Shown here one piece after another: positions 36,001 through 47,940 of a DNA stretch of 64,000 nt (position 1 is its first letter; each line of letters starts with the position of its first letter). This DNA is from Sipunculus nudus. Its lineage: Eukaryota; Annelida; Sipuncula; Golfingiida; Sipunculidae. A model generated the notes under the pieces. That model saw nothing but the letters and a program-made list of their open reading frames with translations, was not told the DNA's origin and did not search any database. The translations under genes were made by a program, and so were the position numbers. The DNA is taken from positions 8,236,900-8,300,899 of the forward strand of contig CM049322.1 of NCBI GenBank assembly GCA_026874595.1, read 5' to 3'.

Positions 36001-38094
36001 ATTATCAAACCTCTCACGCACCTGCCTTGAAATTTTACTGTATTTTGGTACCCGTTATCTGATGTGAGCTGTAGAATCTGTAAGACATCAGGTAGCAGAA
36101 CGCCACCGATGTGGCCATCTGTTTGCGTGGGTCTAGCGGAGCCCTGCCCGGGGACCTTTATGGAACGTTGCATTTCTGGTTTCCATTTAATTATTAACAT
36201 TATTCGTGACGTCAACACAGAGGATTTTAGTCAATGATCAACAGTCAAGCCATTACTATCATTTAAAATATGTTAGAAAAATGTTGTGTTTTCAGACTCA
36301 AAGTTTTTGTATTTGTATAGCTTACATTACTTTGGTCGACGTGAATTGGTATACGGTTTACTTGATTACAGTTAACCTGTATGTACATATATAAATAAAT
36401 ATAACAGCTCACATCCTCGGCTGCAATGGATATAGGGCTATTATATATATATCATCTAATTACACACTGCACAGAGCTTTTTAGGGTTTGTGGGCGTTAC
36501 GGACACAAAAACCCCTAACTTGCCGTCCGAACATTTCATTTTAATATATTATTTAAAAATCCCCTGAACGAACGCCCTTTTCTATGTGTAACGAGGGACG
36601 CCATCCAGGAATCTGAGCGCCAACTATAAACTCGTAAAGGACACGACCTGCGCGATCAATTTCATTGATAACATTTTTAGACGAGAAAAAATTGTCCGCC
36701 GACATTTTGAGCATATTTATTTTTTTAATAAGGGCACAATGTTTAAACTGCTATTCATTGACATTATGTTGACTTGTGAGGGAACACAATTATTTGTATC
36801 TGCTAAAATAAATGTTTTTCGAGTTACCTATACATGAGCTCTCGGTTGACACGGTCAGACGAAAGGACCAAGAGACAATTCATATGTCCTAACATTTCTG
36901 AGCAACTCTGACCTCAGCTGTCACATATTTACCATGCAGCCTTAACGGGAACTTAAAATAAGACCTTCACGTCGCATAAAAAGTACTGGTACCATTGCAT
37001 TTTTTTTTACTTCCTTAGAAATTTGAAAACTTGTCAGTGAAGTGCTGACAGCTCTATTAGTCTGGTTAAATGTACCCGTACTAGTGAGTGCGCTTTAATT
37101 TTGCTTTTAATTAACCTGTCAGAGAGAATGAGAACATAAATGGCACCCAGAATGACAATGGAGCCGACCAGGTGAGTATGACAACCGCAATAGAGTTCCC
37201 GTAACCATTGCATGAGAGGTTGAGATTTTTTTTGCCAATTCTCGCTTTAAAGTCAAAGAACCCGCTCGAAATGAAATTACAAGCTCTGAAAGTTTTGGTT
37301 AAATCTGAAATGTTACCTGAAAACTTCTGACTAGAAAAAAAATCAAAGAAAAAGGTTGCATGAGGCCCCTGGCTGTAATTTAAGCATGAGCCCTTTCATA
37401 AAATTGGTAACATGTGTATTCAAGGAATTCATTTAAACCAAATTGTAATTTCATAGACTTTTGTCCACATTATGGGCGTATGTGGATTTTGATTTTGACA
37501 AACTAATTATTACAACATTATACATGGCATGTTTAAATCATTGGGATTCAGCGTAAAAAGTAAAAGTAAAAATACAGTAAAAATAACGTATCGTTGATGT
37601 TTATTAAGAGTGGTGACGTCAAGACTAATGAATTATTTATAGGTATAGCCAGGCTCGGAAAATAATACACTTTCGCTGGTCTCCTTAGACAGCCCCAAGC
37701 CTGTATGTGAATGACGGCAATATGAGTCCCACAACTTGTTTATTCTGATCAGCAATAAATTAATCAGTTAAATGAATTTGTAAAAATGAACTTAACTAAA
37801 ACTGTCTTTGTATTCCGCAAAACTTAAGAAATCCAGCGTTTTGTCTTCCTGGGCGGGGGGGGGGGGGGGACTTACAGTGGTAGCTTGGTATACAACGTAA
37901 TTTGATCTTATATTCGAACAATGCATTCATGTGAGGCATCAATGATGATACAGCATTTGTAAAGTCTTTAGGCCAACATGTATCCTAAAAAGGAATGAAC
38001 ATCTGAGTTGTGTAGATACGTAGTAAATATGTCTTGTCAGGTGCAGAAATATGTTAGAAACAAACAATTAGGCAAAAAAATAAATAAAAGGTAG
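36001..38094. other. Intergenic sequence
   Basis: TGACGTCA at 36207 and 37614; poly(G) near 37855. No exon recognised. Confidence 0.45.
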
Positions 38095-38365
38095 ATATGG
38101 TTTTTCAGGCACTTTTTTCAGAAATCAGTGCGGGTGGGCGATATTTTATTTTTTACCTTTTTGTGTGTGTTTCGATAAAAATGTCATATGATCAGGGAAA
38201 AGCATTAAAATAACAGAATTTTATAGCTTAACAGGTAAAAGCACAACATAACAAAGGAAATCTCATCAAAATATCATCATTATTTTAATGAGATTAAATG
38301 TATTATATTATCTTCTTGAAAGATGAAAATCAAAATAAAAAGTTTTGATGCGGGGGTTAAAACTG
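38095..38365 (-). repeat. Dispersed repeat family R3, inverted relative to 61.86 kb
   Basis: The reverse complement matches 61860-62110 almost end to end: GCATCAAA..TTTATTTTGATTTTCAT, GTGCTTTTACCTGTT, CCCTGATCATATGAC, GGTAAAAAATAAAATA and CACTGATTTCTGAAAAAA. No coding sequence or terminal structure is obvious. Confidence 0.65.
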
Positions 38366-40384
38366 ATGCGGGCGATGTCTGAGAACCAAACCCTTTATTA
38401 TTATTATTTCTTTATTTTTGCTTTATACTTAGTACGTGGACCTATGATTGGACTAAATTTTTTTTTTTGTGACGAAGCGTCTTTTCTCAGTTTTCAGTAG
38501 ATATATACATGTACATATATTATATGACCTGCATGCCAGGATGTATACATGAAGCGGAGATCTGTTTGCATGTTTGTTTGTTATTTGACGGAAGCATTGC
38601 ATCCAGCACAGTGACGGTGTGATTGGCCAGTGCAAAACATACAAATAACTTAAATCTAGCGATACATGTTGTTTCAATCCTTCCTGGAAAAATTGGTGCT
38701 AACATTGTGAAAAAATACTAGGCTTTTGTTAAGATCTTTTTTTCAGTCACCGGGACATCTCTATGGCTGACGTCAATGCAGAGTTAGCAGTGCTCATAGA
38801 AGTGCCAATAGCCTTTTTTTTAAATTACACAGCCTTATGGTTATTCTAATAAAAACATAGAATACATGTAGCAAATTATGCTAAACTCACATATTAAAAT
38901 GTTTTATATGCAAGTGTGTTATATTACAATGAGATTTGGAACACGTTTGCTTGACCTGAAAAGCACTGTATCACCTCCCACACGGGCACTGCCGCACGGG
39001 AACAATGCTGAGATTTGCCCAAGACCTCCCTGCATGGATGCACGTAGTGGTTATAAACTGCACTCGTTCTAAATCCCCTTTGTTTTATGCGCTGCTTTGT
39101 ATATCAAGGAGCCTCTGCTAGAACCCTGAAAATAGACCAACGAGAGCTGGATTTCGCAGTTTTAAAACTTGAAGCTGTATGCAAAATGCGATACCACGCT
39201 AGGTCTTATTACAATTCTTTGTCTTCGGCAAATCTCATGGTGGATGCTGCAATCACAACCAGATTTGTTTTCGTGCCGCATTGACTTTGCTGATTTTATA
39301 GAACATTAAAATGAACTCTAAAATGTCGCAAATAAAACTGTTTTCCTGCAACTGTAGTATTCTGACAATGCAGAATTTACATTTTATGCTGTATGCAAAA
39401 TATGTATGCAAATTTTATAGTAAATTTTAACATTTTTTTCTTAAAAACATATCTTAAAATCACCCTTTTCTTCAAAATATAACTACCTTCAACTTATAAT
39501 CTATTCAGGTAAAAGGACATATTATTCGAGAAAACACATTTATGATTGTTTCTAACTTTTTATCTTATATATGCACACTTTTGGATGTGTATATATCCAT
39601 AATACCATTTGCAGCTAACCTGTCCTTTTAAGACAGTAACATATTCAGTTAACTATTTCATTGCGAATATTCCACCGAATGTACAGTGCTGCTACCTGTT
39701 GTTCCAAATCCTACAAATATCTTGTGGATTTTTTTTCATTTTGTATTAAGATAATGTGCATATTTTGCATAAATTTGCATAATTCAACATGCAGAGAATA
39801 ACCGGTCAAATATGATGATTTTTTAAACGTAATTTATAAGATCATTTTAAAATAATAATGACTCGCAAGTGTCTTTTCTTTCCCCGTCGGCTTAATTATT
39901 TAACGTAATACGTTATGGCTCAATATAAGCTACAGGGAAATTCTTGTAACTAAATATAATATCTCTAACAAATATTTGACCCCCATTGACTTGCACTCAT
40001 GGTTTTTCGTTATAAACAAATTATACCCATTCACACTATTTAATTTCTTTGTAAAAAAAATATTAAATTGTAAAATAGCTAAGCAGTTGATATAATTTCA
40101 AAAATATAAATCGACCCTTATCTTTTTGTTATCTATCTGGATTTATGAAATGTGTATTTCTTTTTTTATATCTTTTTTTCATCAAACATGGTTGACAATC
40201 AGTGCCTCTTCCGGGCAAGTCGGAACTAACAAACAAACCCTGGGCTGGAGGGTATAATCATTCTGTGAAACACGAATCAATCTGTATATATATTTAGATT
40301 TATAAGGTACACCGTCGCATAGTGCACGCAAACATATTCTTTCCAGGTTATCCAAAACAAAAAAAATGTAAATAAATCGGTCTC
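38366..40384. other. AT-rich intergenic sequence
   Basis: TGACGTCA at 38768, the last of these sites in the window. No gene or repeat family recognised. Confidence 0.45.
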
Positions 40385-40640
40385 TTAAAGGCATGCAGGC
40401 CTCCGCCATTCGCGTATTCGGCTTATAATCCCCGGTTTATTCGTGCATAAGTGACCGTACATTTGTGAATATTCATTGATGACGTTCTTGGATCTAGATC
40501 GTGCATGTGCCGGATCCACACCAAAATCTAATCGATTCTTCATTGGCCCATTCCCGAAATGCCCTAATTTTTTAATGAGATTTCGTTAATTATTGCGCGA
40601 GTCATTTTATGAACTAACATACGAACGGGAATGAACTCGT
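40385..40640 (+). repeat. Dispersed repeat family R1
   Basis: Carries GCAGGCCTCCGCCATTCG, CATAAGTGACCGTACATTTG, GGATCCACACCAAAATCTAA and CGTATACCCTCCTGGCAGA in the same order as the other copies. The CA-rich segment of the 35.6-kb copy is missing here. Confidence 0.65.
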
Positions 40641-41892
40641 ATACCCTCCTGGCAGAACCAATAATATTAATATAAACTTAATAAATCATTCATGATTGAG
40701 TTCGAAACCTTGCGCTAAACCAGGAAAGCGTTATAGTCACGTGTGTTCATCGTGACAGTCACTAACGGAAATATACCTCTTAATAATTAAATGTTTGACA
40801 TTCATGATTATAGAATGTCGTTATCTGTTCAGCTTCGTGATAAGGTGTTAGCATAATGTCACAACAAATCGCGTAGGGTTCCTAAAAATAAGTGAAACAT
40901 GGAAATGCTGAAGAACGGACGATATTCTGGTCTGCAATATTTTATTTTTCCGTGATATTATAATGACACGTGTTGATTCTTTCTTGCGAGCATACAGTCT
41001 AAAGTCTGCATCAACACCACATCACAAAATTAACAATCTGGTATCGTCATGTATGTTGATAATGCCATGCATTCATTACCATAGTACAAAAGTAGCTTAT
41101 AACAACGTGTTGTGCACCTCTATAATGTGTGCTGATTCTGTCTTCATGCCAGCATACAATCTGAAAGCGATCACCTCATGGCAAAAGAAACATAGAATCT
41201 ATACAGCAAGCAGGTGTGAACTTCTACATATGTGCGTATCCTGTCATGCACGAATGTGGTCTGTATAATTTAGGAATAAAAGTCTTTCCGTTGCAACAGA
41301 CATGTAATCAAATACATGTAACTAGTAAAGGCTATTTGATATGTCCAAGTTGCACTAACAAAGGTTTATATGAATGTTAAGTTGATTGTACAAAGTTTTA
41401 TCATGTTTGTAGACTTTTAAGAATCCTAACTATTCTTCACGGATAAATCAAGCGTCTCAATTGATACCAGACAGGATAGATAAATTTCTTTCATCCATCA
41501 CCTGTACAAAGCATTGAATACATTCATCAACATGCAAATTAAAGGAAATCAACATAAGAAATAAGATTTATTAATATAACAAAAACTTAGTCCAGCAAAT
41601 GTCACGTTCATTTGAACGTGCAGTATTTAACAAATTTTACCAAGTTTTACCGTTTGATGTGATGATGAGATGGGCACTTTCAGCACAATTTCAATCTATA
41701 CGTACACAGAAGGCATAGAATCTTTACAGTGACACTAGTGGGCTCCTTTTCTCTGTATCCTGCCATGCACACATTCAGCCTGATATAGAAATCATAATCA
41801 AGCTAAACTTTATTTTATATGGATTATTTACTTTATTTATTATTATATTTATTTTATGTGGATTGTACAGTTTGTTATGATAAGCATAATAA
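40641..41892. other. Intergenic sequence with weak internal repeats
   Basis: Segments such as GATTCT-TCTT-GC-AGCATACA-TCT-AAAG recur at about 40975 and 41132, and a CATAGAATCT-TACAG block at about 41192 and 41717. CACGTTCATTTGAACGTG is an 18-bp palindrome at 41603-41620. Confidence 0.4.
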
Positions 41893-42060
41893 GCCACTCT
41901 CCATGCCTCGGATGGTTGCGTTCGGTAGTATTTATAGGACTGGAGGAGATCAGAAAACACGGAGTAAACCACCGATCATGGATGGACCGCTACAACCGGC
42001 TCTTATAGTAACGATATGGATCAAATCAAGTGTGGCAGAGCGTTTAAAACTCGACTCTCC
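41893..42060 (-). mobile_element. Fragment of SINE family S1
   Basis: The stretch GGAGGAGATCAGAAAACACG..ACCACCGATCATGG..CGCTACAACC matches the middle of the S1 SINE with many differences. It sits next to the full copy at 42168. The tRNA-like head is badly degraded. Confidence 0.4.
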
Positions 42061-42167
42061 ATTTGGTTAAATTGAAACAGACATAGGGCTAAATACTTAC
42101 GATTAACATGTATATTAAAAATCAGCACAGTTAGATTTATGAATTTCTTATTTATCAATTGCACCAA

Positions 42168-42452
42168 CAGACTGATTGACTGAGAGTGAAGTCGGCGCTC
42201 GAGCAAGTCACAGGTCCCCGGAAAATCCGGCCTACACTGGCTCCGTCAGCAACGACAAAGTTTGACAGATTGAGTCGGTATATACAGTTAGGCGAAAATA
42301 GGAGATACTGATAGAGTTGAAGATCGTATGGAAGGGTGGAAAACCCAGAGAGAACCACAATCCACTCTCCTGGCAGCACCTGCAAGGGATCGAACCCGGG
42401 TCGCCATGCAGCGGAGAAGGCCAAGCGTTTTACCGCTGAGCTGTCCAGCCCT
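42168..42452 (-). mobile_element. tRNA-derived SINE, family S1 copy 1
   Basis: On the minus strand the head reads GGACAGCTCAGCGGTAAAAC (A box) and CGGGTTCGATCC (B box), followed by a body ending at CAGTCAATCAGTCTG. A second full copy lies at 59141-59456. The B box is intact, so the copy may be recent. Confidence 0.7.
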
Positions 42453-43167
42453 ATATTGCATCAAAATAATATTTCATGTTACATGAAAATTAAGTTGATC
42501 ATAAAATCGAATTACATGTATGTAGGTTTCAGGTATTCTAATGGTTAGTATTTACTGACATATCACGTTCCTAATTTTATTCCGGATTTTGACAGATGAG
42601 TTTCTTGTACACTTCACCTATTCAAAGTAATTACATTTATAAGCATGCAAAATGAAGGGTAAGTGAAAAGAAGAAATAGGAAATATTGCAATAAAAACTG
42701 TAACACAATTCATAAATCAAAATGCATAACAAACTTGGCAAACTTAGCCCAGGGAATTACACTTTTATTTGATTAAAATCACAAAATATGCAATTTCAAT
42801 GTGGAAAAATTAATGTTTGCTGTTCGATGTGCATTTTTTGTGCATGTACAAATCATTTTTTTAAAGCTGGACAAGTTAAATTCCCCTTCAAGGACAAGTC
42901 TGAACCGAATAAACCGATGAGATCCTGGAGGAACACCGACCAAATATATATAAAAGGATCACGTCAGTTATCCAAAGTGACCCAAAGCTTTCGAGGAGAA
43001 GTTTTGAATTGGAGCGATGTCGGAAACATAGCATTAATGCGACGCGAACGTGTAGTGAAAGTCAACAAGCCCACCAAAATATTTATGAAAAATAAACCAG
43101 ATTCGGTGTTCTTCAGTTGGAAAGTTCAGATAGACTATGCCCCATGGCCTTGTTTCTTTTACAAACG
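42453..43167. other. Intergenic sequence
   Basis: A 130-codon plus-strand frame (42788-43180) has no recognised domain and runs into the 18-bp repeat motif. Not called as a gene. Confidence 0.4.
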
Positions 43168-43218
43168 AGAGCGACGCTAAGTTGATCAACAACGCCTTGT
43201 TGACAAACAACGCTCTCA
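43168..43218. repeat. Three units of the 18-bp motif
   Basis: GACGCTAAGTTGATCAAC, AACGCCTTGTTGACAAAC and AACGCTCTC match the unit of the array at 44845-45035. Confidence 0.6.
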
Positions 43219-43394
43219 CGTCCCCGAAGGAATGAACTTTTCAGGTTCTTTTATACGGTGAACTTAACCTGCTGAAACTCAAACATACACTCAAAAAAGA
43301 TCGTGTGCAACAAAAACAATAAAACTTTAATCAAATTTAAACTAACAATTTCTGGAGAAGTGTTCCACATACAAGATATGAAGATCTTTAGAGT

Positions 43395-43505
43395 CCAATT
43401 TTACGAAGACAAATTATTCAGGGGAAAAAAACTGGGTCGATCCGAGATTCGAACACATGTCGGTGGCGCATAAGTCCGGCCTACCAACCGCTTCGCTAGA
43501 AAAGC
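43395..43505 (-). mobile_element. tRNA-like SINE, family S2 copy 1
   Basis: The minus strand carries CTAGCGAAGCGGTTGGTA (A box) and a B-box-like GTGTTCGAATCTCGG, followed by CAGTTTTTTTCCCCTGAATAATTTG. The same structure recurs at 43660-43775. Acceptor halves do not pair, so it is not a functional tRNA gene. Confidence 0.55.
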
Positions 43506-43659
43506 AAGCTTCACTAGCGAGACAGTTCGGTCAGCTATTATGTCACCCCGTAACACACCCCCTCTTAAGAGCGTTCTGCTATCAGAACAAGACTAATTAT
43601 CCCAGCAGTCACACTTGGGTGAGCTTATTCTCTTGGCCATAAAGTTTACCGTCATCCCG

Positions 43660-43775
43660 GTATTTTGTGACGAAGACAAATAATCCAGGGGGAAAATACT
43701 GGGTCCATCCGGGATTCGAACCCATGTCAGTGGCGCACAATTCCTGCGTACCAACCGCTTCGCTAGAATGCAATA
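43660..43775 (-). mobile_element. tRNA-like SINE, family S2 copy 2
   Basis: Second copy 265 bp to the right of the first, with better boxes: AGCGAAGCGGTTGGTACGC and ATGGGTTCGAATCCCGG on the minus strand. Both copies end in the same TATTTGTCTTCGTCACA-like tail, suggesting a local duplication or two insertions of one family. Confidence 0.6.
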
Positions 43776-44844
43776 CAAAAATTTACTGAGTTCTGATTAA
43801 TCCTAGTACTCGCTGTAAACACAAATAACAGAAAGTTCATTTTGCAACACGTCTGCTGGTCACATGATCGTCGCGAATGTGACTTAGGTATGCGCTCTCT
43901 GAGTCCAGGCCGGTTGTCATTGTATACACATGCACAAGCGCTTCTTGCTTCAAAACAAAAATAACTTGACACAGTCTCCACTCCTAAAGTATACGCTTCT
44001 CTGAATCATTGACAGATAGGCTCACAGCCTTCTCTGTAGCATCACTCAAACAATATTTGTCACTGAGGTATTATCCTGGATTAATCCAGCACTGTGTACC
44101 CGAATATGCCACCGCCCACGACAATATTCGGTACAATTCACAATGATCAGCCTGTTATTTGTTCTGGCCTGTTTGCTGGGCTTCTCCAGGGCAGAACCAC
44201 ATGGCTGTTTACAAGACCTTCTGTAAACTCAGCTCTTAAATCCGTAAGAGAGAACTACGTTGTTCGCCCGCAGACTCTGACATAAAATACACCGGGAAAT
44301 CGTTCTTCAGCTGCTCAATTCACAGACAAGTTTGAACCCTCCCCTGGACCAACAAATTGTCGGAGTACAACATCTAGAGCTCTGACATAGGAGATTGTGT
44401 CCTTTTTCTAGCGTCTACAGCTTATATACGCCTGCTTACGTCACACATCCTGACCGCTCTCTGTCTTTCTCCTTCCAATATTATGAAGCCCAATATTAAC
44501 TGCATGAATGCTAAAATGGACACGCCTCCAGAGACCAAAGCATGGGAAAAATCAAGTATCCAGGTGTGTTGCCTTTGAAATCTACAGTATACAAGGCTAC
44601 TTCAAGAACCGTCTAGACTAAAACCGGCAAGATTCGATTCTCACGGAATTATGAATGTACTGAAACAAACATCAAATAAAACACCTGGGTTCTATAAACC
44701 TAAGTTCCCACGCAAACATCGGTACATGATACCGCATATTAATGTACAACAAATTATAGAAACAATTATCTGGTTATACTATCCTTACTTGAATGTGCAA
44801 TAAAATAACTAAGTCACAGTTCCCTGGTGAAGAACGCCTTGCTG
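43776..44844. other. Intergenic sequence
   Basis: Nothing recognised. Confidence 0.4.
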
Positions 44845-45035
44845 CCAAAGGACGCCAAGTTGACGAATGACGCCATGTTGACAAACAATGCCTAGTTGAC
44901 AAACAACGACAAGTTAACACACAACGCCATGTTGACAAAAACGAAAAGTTAAAAACGACGCCAAGTTGACAAATAAAACCAAGTTGACAAACCAAGCCAA
45001 GTTGACAACGACGCCATATTGACAAACGCCCGCAT
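44845..45035. repeat. 18-bp tandem repeat
   Basis: About ten units of AACGCCAAGTTGACAAAC with variants. The minus strand stays open with a WR-LSTW-like period, which is a repeat effect. Three units of the same motif occur at 43.17-43.22 kb. Confidence 0.75.
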
Positions 45036-45414
45036 TTCGACAAACCATGCCATAATGAAAAACTCATTTGATAACCACGTGGCCGGAGATCTTCCAGCGC
45101 TCATGCTAAGAGTGGCGATAGTTGAAATGTCACCTTTGTAAACGCCTTTTTGAATCGGCGCCTGACAAATAAAACTATTTAGCCCAAAATTCAAACTCAT
45201 GGGCAAACGCAGGATTAAAAATTAACTAGAAAAGCACTCAGAGAGCGAAGACCTCTGCCTATGCAGTATTACTGGATCTCTGGACGCTCCGGTGAATAGG
45301 CAAGCATATAACATGTATGACTGTAAGACTTGAAAACGTAATCAGTTATCGGTATGTGGACTACGGACAAGTACTTGAAAAAAAAATTTAATTGTTCTTC
45401 TGAGAGAAATATTG

Positions 45415-45415
<1 letters not shown>

Positions 45416-45464
<49 letters not shown>
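45416..45464. repeat. (GA)n microsatellite
   Basis: About 24 perfect GA units. Confidence 0.9.
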
Positions 45465-45467
<3 letters not shown>

Positions 45468-46355
45468 GTGCATCGGTCGATCACTAATGTTTCTTTTTCA
45501 TTGAGAAAATTGCAAAAAATCCGTTTAATGTCAAAGTTTTAAATTTAAAAAATGCATGTTTTTATCTTCTTATTTGTATGTAGTTTAATATACGTATTCG
45601 AAAATACATCCTAGTGTTCCCTGAGGCTGGGAATAATTTTTAATAGATTTAAAGTAACTTTCCCAAAACATACCCCATTGGATGGGAAATTCTAGATGAT
45701 TGAAAATGATATATACTATATATGTTCTGAAGTTAACATAAAGCGATTTTTGGCCTATTGAATCTAAATGAGGATGATACCTTTAGAGGTCAAAGGTCAA
45801 GCAGTGCATGTGGAAGTAGTCTACGAAGTTTACTGAAAAAAGAAGTGTTCGATATCGTCCGGTGTTTTTAGGTGGCTGAGGGAGACACTTCCGTTGTTAC
45901 ATGCCGTCAGTTTAACAAGGAATTCTTCCAAAATACCAAACGTATCCGGCGGTGTCAAAGTAACACGAGCTGGCTTGCCCACTCGAATTCCTGAGTAGTG
46001 TTATAGTGACTGCAATATCATTGATTAAGCAAGAGTTAACTTTACTTCCAACTTTCCGCAGATATGGCTCTTACCTTTACTTTTTCATGATCTGGTTTCA
46101 GAAGTGGGATAAAATCAGTTTCGGGTATCAGAAGTCAGACAGAGTTGGGTTTTGGGTATGAGAATGCGGAGAGATTGGGGTTTTATTTGTGACATCTATA
46201 GTCTCTCCCAAATAAGTACAAAATCAAATGATTGGTATTATCCCCTTCCCTTGTGAAGGACCATTTTATATTGTCGCTGGTCTCCACTGCCATCCGCGTG
46301 TCCCATGACACTCCGTCTGGGTCAGTGACAATGCAAGTTTAAAAAACACCTAGGC
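45465..46355. other. Intergenic sequence
   Basis: Nothing recognised on either strand. Confidence 0.4.
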
Positions 46356-46735
46356 CTATACCCCTTTCACACGGCAAAAGCAAACGTACCGGTTTCAAAC
46401 CGTTTTGAATGCGAAATGAACGTCCATACGGCAATCCAGAGCGCCTTCAAACCGTTTTGGATAAAAAGGGTTTGCATCTGGCTCAGGAGGTGGTTTAAAC
46501 CCGTTTTGAATGCGAATCCTTTTATCCGCTTTTCTTAAGTGTTATGTGAATGCTCTAGAGTGGTTTGGTCCTCGTTTTCAAGCAGTAACTATAGGTCACA
46601 GCACAAGCATGAATGTTTGTGTCAGCATGTTGTTACATTGTTCCATATGTGAAATGTACATTTCATGCATTGGTGCTAGATGCCCAACACGGATTCAAAC
46701 CGATTTGGTCAATCCGCTTTGCATATTTAAGCAAA
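46356..46735. mobile_element. Possible truncated MITE with AAACCGTTTTGAATGCG repeats
   Basis: It starts CCCCTTTCACACGGC, a terminus style common in short DNA elements, and holds four related units of the form CAAACCGTTTTGAATGCGAA. I found no matching inverted terminus on the right, so the element is incomplete or not an element at all. Confidence 0.35.
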
Positions 46736-47092
46736 TTATTCACTTATGTCGATAAGTATTGACAAAAATGTATTACTGGACCAGGTCATGTTAGATGAGG
46801 TCCTCATAGAATAATGAGATATAGTAAGGAAAACGTGGTTATAGCAATATTTAATAGTGTTGGATTTATTGTTATCATTAGTTGTGTTGATAAGTAGATC
46901 GATTTGTTTATGTTTGAACATAGCTGACAGAAGATTCTGGATGCTTCTTGTAGGCTTAGCTGATAATTTCCATGTAGAGAATTGTAGGGAAGTATGTAGA
47001 TAGTTCCTGAACATTCGTTGACTGAAACTCTCCCAAAGGTTCTTATAGAAGGTTAATATAGAAGTCGGCTTCAGAGCCCCGAGGTTAGCCAC

Positions 47093-47562
47093 GACAGTGA
47101 GGCAGAGTCAGTCAAAGAGAGTTAGTCAGTCGAGACAGAGTCAGTCAGAGAGAGTTAGTCAGCCGAGACAAAGTCAGTCAGAGAGAGTTAGTCAGCCGAG
47201 ACAGAGTCAGTCAGAGAGAGTTAGTCAGCCGTGACAGAATCAGTCAGGGAGTTAGTCTGCCGAGACAGAGTCGGTCAGAGAGAGTTAGTCAGCCGTGACA
47301 GAATCAGTCAGAGAGTTAGTCTGCCGAGACAGAGTCAGTCAGAGTTAGTCTGCCGAGACAGGGTCAGTCAGAGAGAGTTGGTCAGCCGAGACAGAGTCAG
47401 TCAGAGAGAGTTAGTCAGCCGAGACAGTGTCAGTCAGAGAGAGTTGGTCAGCTGTAACAAAGTCAGTCAGAGAGAATTAGTCAGCCGAGACAGAGTCAGT
47501 CAGAGAGAGTTAGTCATCCGAGACAGAGTCAGTCAGAGAGAGTTAGTCAGCCCAGACGTGTC
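47093..47562. repeat. 33-bp minisatellite
   Basis: About fourteen units, full-length or shortened, built from GACAGAGTCAGTCAGAGAGA and GTTAGTCAGCCGA. The plus strand stays open for 131 codons with an 11-residue period (VSQRELVSRDR). No splice signals, start context or flanking domain support a gene. Confidence 0.85.
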
Positions 47563-47940
47563 TTTGCAGACGACACATTGTGTAGGTTTGCACCAGACGG
47601 GTACTGTTGTTATATATTGCGTTTAGGACGAGTATCGCGTTTAGGGCGGTCCTAGGAGTTTTATATTTAGCCAAAGAGGCCCGGGCGTTAGAAGTTTTCT
47701 CGATTTATTATTTGTGAGGTTAGAGCCAGTTGTCGGCGGGCGAAAGCGAGAGAACTGTTGAAGTATTGTTTGCAAGACTGGAACCAGTCAACGGTGGGCG
47801 GAAGCCATTTGTGACGGTTTGGTAATAAACTCGTTTTGTTGTTGCAACCCCTTAACTCGAGATTTTTGGATTTTTGCGAGAAAGTTCCCCGGAAATATAT
47901 GTCTGCTGCGTACGTAGTGTTACAGGTATTATTATTATTT
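47563..47940 (+). other. LTR-like flank of the minisatellite
   Basis: After the array comes a non-repetitive segment with AATAAA (47822) followed by a T/G-rich tract, ending near GTGTTACA (about 47920). This arrangement resembles the R-U5 part of a retroelement LTR. I found no clear 5' boundary, target duplication or primer site. Confidence 0.25.

Noticed and set aside
42788-43180. 130-codon frame
   Set aside because: No domain recognised, ends in a tandem repeat motif, and no splice or promoter support.
43660-43775. Possible minus-strand tRNA gene
   Set aside because: A and B boxes are present but the acceptor stem halves do not pair, and a sister copy shares the non-tRNA tail, so it is a SINE.
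44845-45206. Minus-strand frames with LSTW repeats
   Set aside because: Artefact of the 18-bp tandem repeat.
47231-47626. 131-codon frame with an 11-residue repeat
   Set aside because: It lies on a 33-bp minisatellite whose length is a multiple of three, which keeps frames open; no domain or splice context.
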